DNA from: Paracoccaceae bacterium | GTDB lineage: Bacteria > Pseudomonadota > Alphaproteobacteria > Rhodobacterales > Rhodobacteraceae | Direction: 5' to 3' | DNA length: 6,769 nt | Assembly: GCA_029881635.1 (NCBI GenBank) | Contig: JAOUMG010000106.1 | Location: 1 to 6,769 of the forward strand | Shown: positions 6,173 to 6,769 of the stretch, piece by piece | Position numbering within the stretch: the stretch's first letter is position 1 | Layout of the letters: each line of letters opens with the position of its first letter | The notes under the pieces: model-generated | What the model was told of the DNA's origin: nothing | What the model saw: only the letters and a program-made list of their open reading frames with translations | Databases searched by the model: none | Translations under genes and position numbers: made by a program

Positions 6173-6189
6173 TGCGGGCTGAACCCGCA
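6173..6189 (+). promoter_or_regulatory. Hairpin just before the rnd ribosome binding site
   Basis: TGCGGG (6173-6178) pairs perfectly with CCCGCA (6184-6189) around loop CTGAA and is followed by an A-run. It ends 16 bases before the rnd ATG. No T-run follows on either strand, so it is not a terminator. Any effect on translation is inference. Confidence 0.3.
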
Positions 6190-6205
6190 AAAAATCGGAA
6201 ACCTG

Positions 6206-6769
6206 ATGCACACGATCACAACGACTGACGACCTCGTCCGCTTCTGTACCGCCGCCAAAGCCGAGGCTTATGTCACCGTCGATACCGAGTTTCTGAGGGA
6301 ACGCACTTACTATTCCAAGCTCTGCCTGATTCAGCTGGCACTTCCGGGGGCCGAGGGCGAAGCGGTTTTGGTCGATCCCTTGACCGAAGGGCTGTCGCTG
6401 GAACCGCTCTACGATCTTTTCCGGCACGAAAAGACGGTTAAGGTGTTTCACGCCGCACGTCAGGATCTGGAAATATTCTTTGTCGAAGGCAATGTATTCC
6501 CGATCCCGCTTTTTGATACCCAGGTCGCGGCCATGGTCTGCGGCTTCGGCGATCAGGTAGGGTATGAAACGCTGGTCAAGAAAATCGCCCGCCACGGCAT
6601 CGACAAGACGTCGCGCTTCACCGACTGGTCGCGGCGCCCGCTAAGCGAGGCGCAGAAAACCTACGCTTTGGCCGATGTGACCCATCTCAGGGTTATCTAT
6701 GAATTCCTGGCGGCCGAACTGGAAAAATCGGGTCGCCAAAAATGGGTTGAGGAAGAACTGGCCGTGCTG
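6206..6769 (+). CDS. rnd: Ribonuclease D, N-terminal part
   Basis: RNase D is a 3'-to-5' exoribonuclease that trims the 3' ends of tRNA precursors and other stable RNAs. The 188 codons seen, out of a family of about 370-390, cover the DEDDy nuclease domain; the HRDC part lies beyond the right edge. Exo I is [15 protein letters not shown] (25-39) with Asp26 and Glu28. Exo II is [10 protein letters not shown] (82-91) with Asp87. Exo III is YALAD (153-157) with Tyr153 and Asp157. All catalytic residues are present. The ATG at 6206 is chosen because the product then begins [13 protein letters not shown], as I recall from Rhodobacterales relatives; a modest CGGAA site precedes it. It follows purN on the same strand after 160 bases and may be read from its own promoter or by read-through. 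CCA is encoded in both tRNA genes nearby, but no link to rnd is shown. Confidence 0.96.
   Translation, partial: MHTITTTDDLVRFCTAAKAEAYVTVDTEFLRERTYYSKLCLIQLALPGAEGEAVLVDPLTEGLSLEPLYDLFRHEKTVKVFHAARQDLEIFFVEGNVFPIPLFDTQVAAMVCGFGDQVGYETLVKKIARHGIDKTSRFTDWSRRPLSEAQKTYALADVTHLRVIYEFLAAELEKSGRQKWVEEELAVL

Noticed and set aside
5774..6595. Long open frame of 273 codons on the minus strand
   Set aside because: It runs antisense to the end of purN, the intergenic gap and the start of rnd, both of which have all their catalytic motifs. Its product shows no recognisable domain, so it is a by-product of G+C-rich codon use.
1..6769. CRISPR arrays, insertion sequences, toxin-antitoxin pairs or phage genes
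   Set aside because: No spaced direct repeats, terminal inverted repeats flanking a transposase, or small paired genes were seen. The protein genes, apart from the exported protein, are housekeeping genes.

Overview
The window looks like ordinary chromosomal DNA from an alphaproteobacterium, most likely a member of the Rhodobacterales (Paracoccus/Roseobacter type). The evidence is a Paracoccus-like CtaD N-terminus, a cytochrome c2/c550-type protein, the style of the LipB, PurM, PurN and RNase D sequences, and fairly high G+C with G/C-rich third codon positions. It holds seven protein genes (two cut by the window edges) and two tRNA genes. No mobile element, CRISPR array or recombinase gene is visible.

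Bases 1-1976, minus strand: lipB, then a soluble c2/c550-type cytochrome c (cycA-like), then ctaD (cytochrome c oxidase subunit I, first 218 residues only). The cytochrome is a plausible electron donor to the oxidase. LipB starts lipoate attachment to the 2-oxoacid dehydrogenases that supply NADH to the same respiratory chain. Gaps of 101 and 143 bases separate the three genes, and ctaD has its own promoter-like sequence with an overlapping palindrome and a leader hairpin.

Bases 2116-3610, plus strand: a divergently transcribed gene for a 480-residue exported protein with a glycine-zipper segment, one peptidoglycan-binding domain, a Pro/Ala linker and an uncharacterised four-cysteine region. 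It ends in a strong intrinsic terminator. This is the least understood gene here.

Bases 3616-4139: a nested inverted-repeat region, tRNA-Leu(GAG) on plus, a 277-base spacer with no gene, and a CAU tRNA on minus that is best read as tRNA-Ile2 (lysidine type). The two tRNA 3' ends face each other.

Bases 4140-6769, plus strand: the purM-purN operon (4-base overlap, steps 5 and 3 of purine synthesis) behind a leader with hairpins next to the ribosome binding site, then rnd (ribonuclease D), cut by the window end after 188 codons.

I found no convincing new multi-gene system. The items most worth a second look are the exported peptidoglycan-binding protein, the nested inverted repeat before tRNA-Leu, and the leader structures of ctaD and purM.
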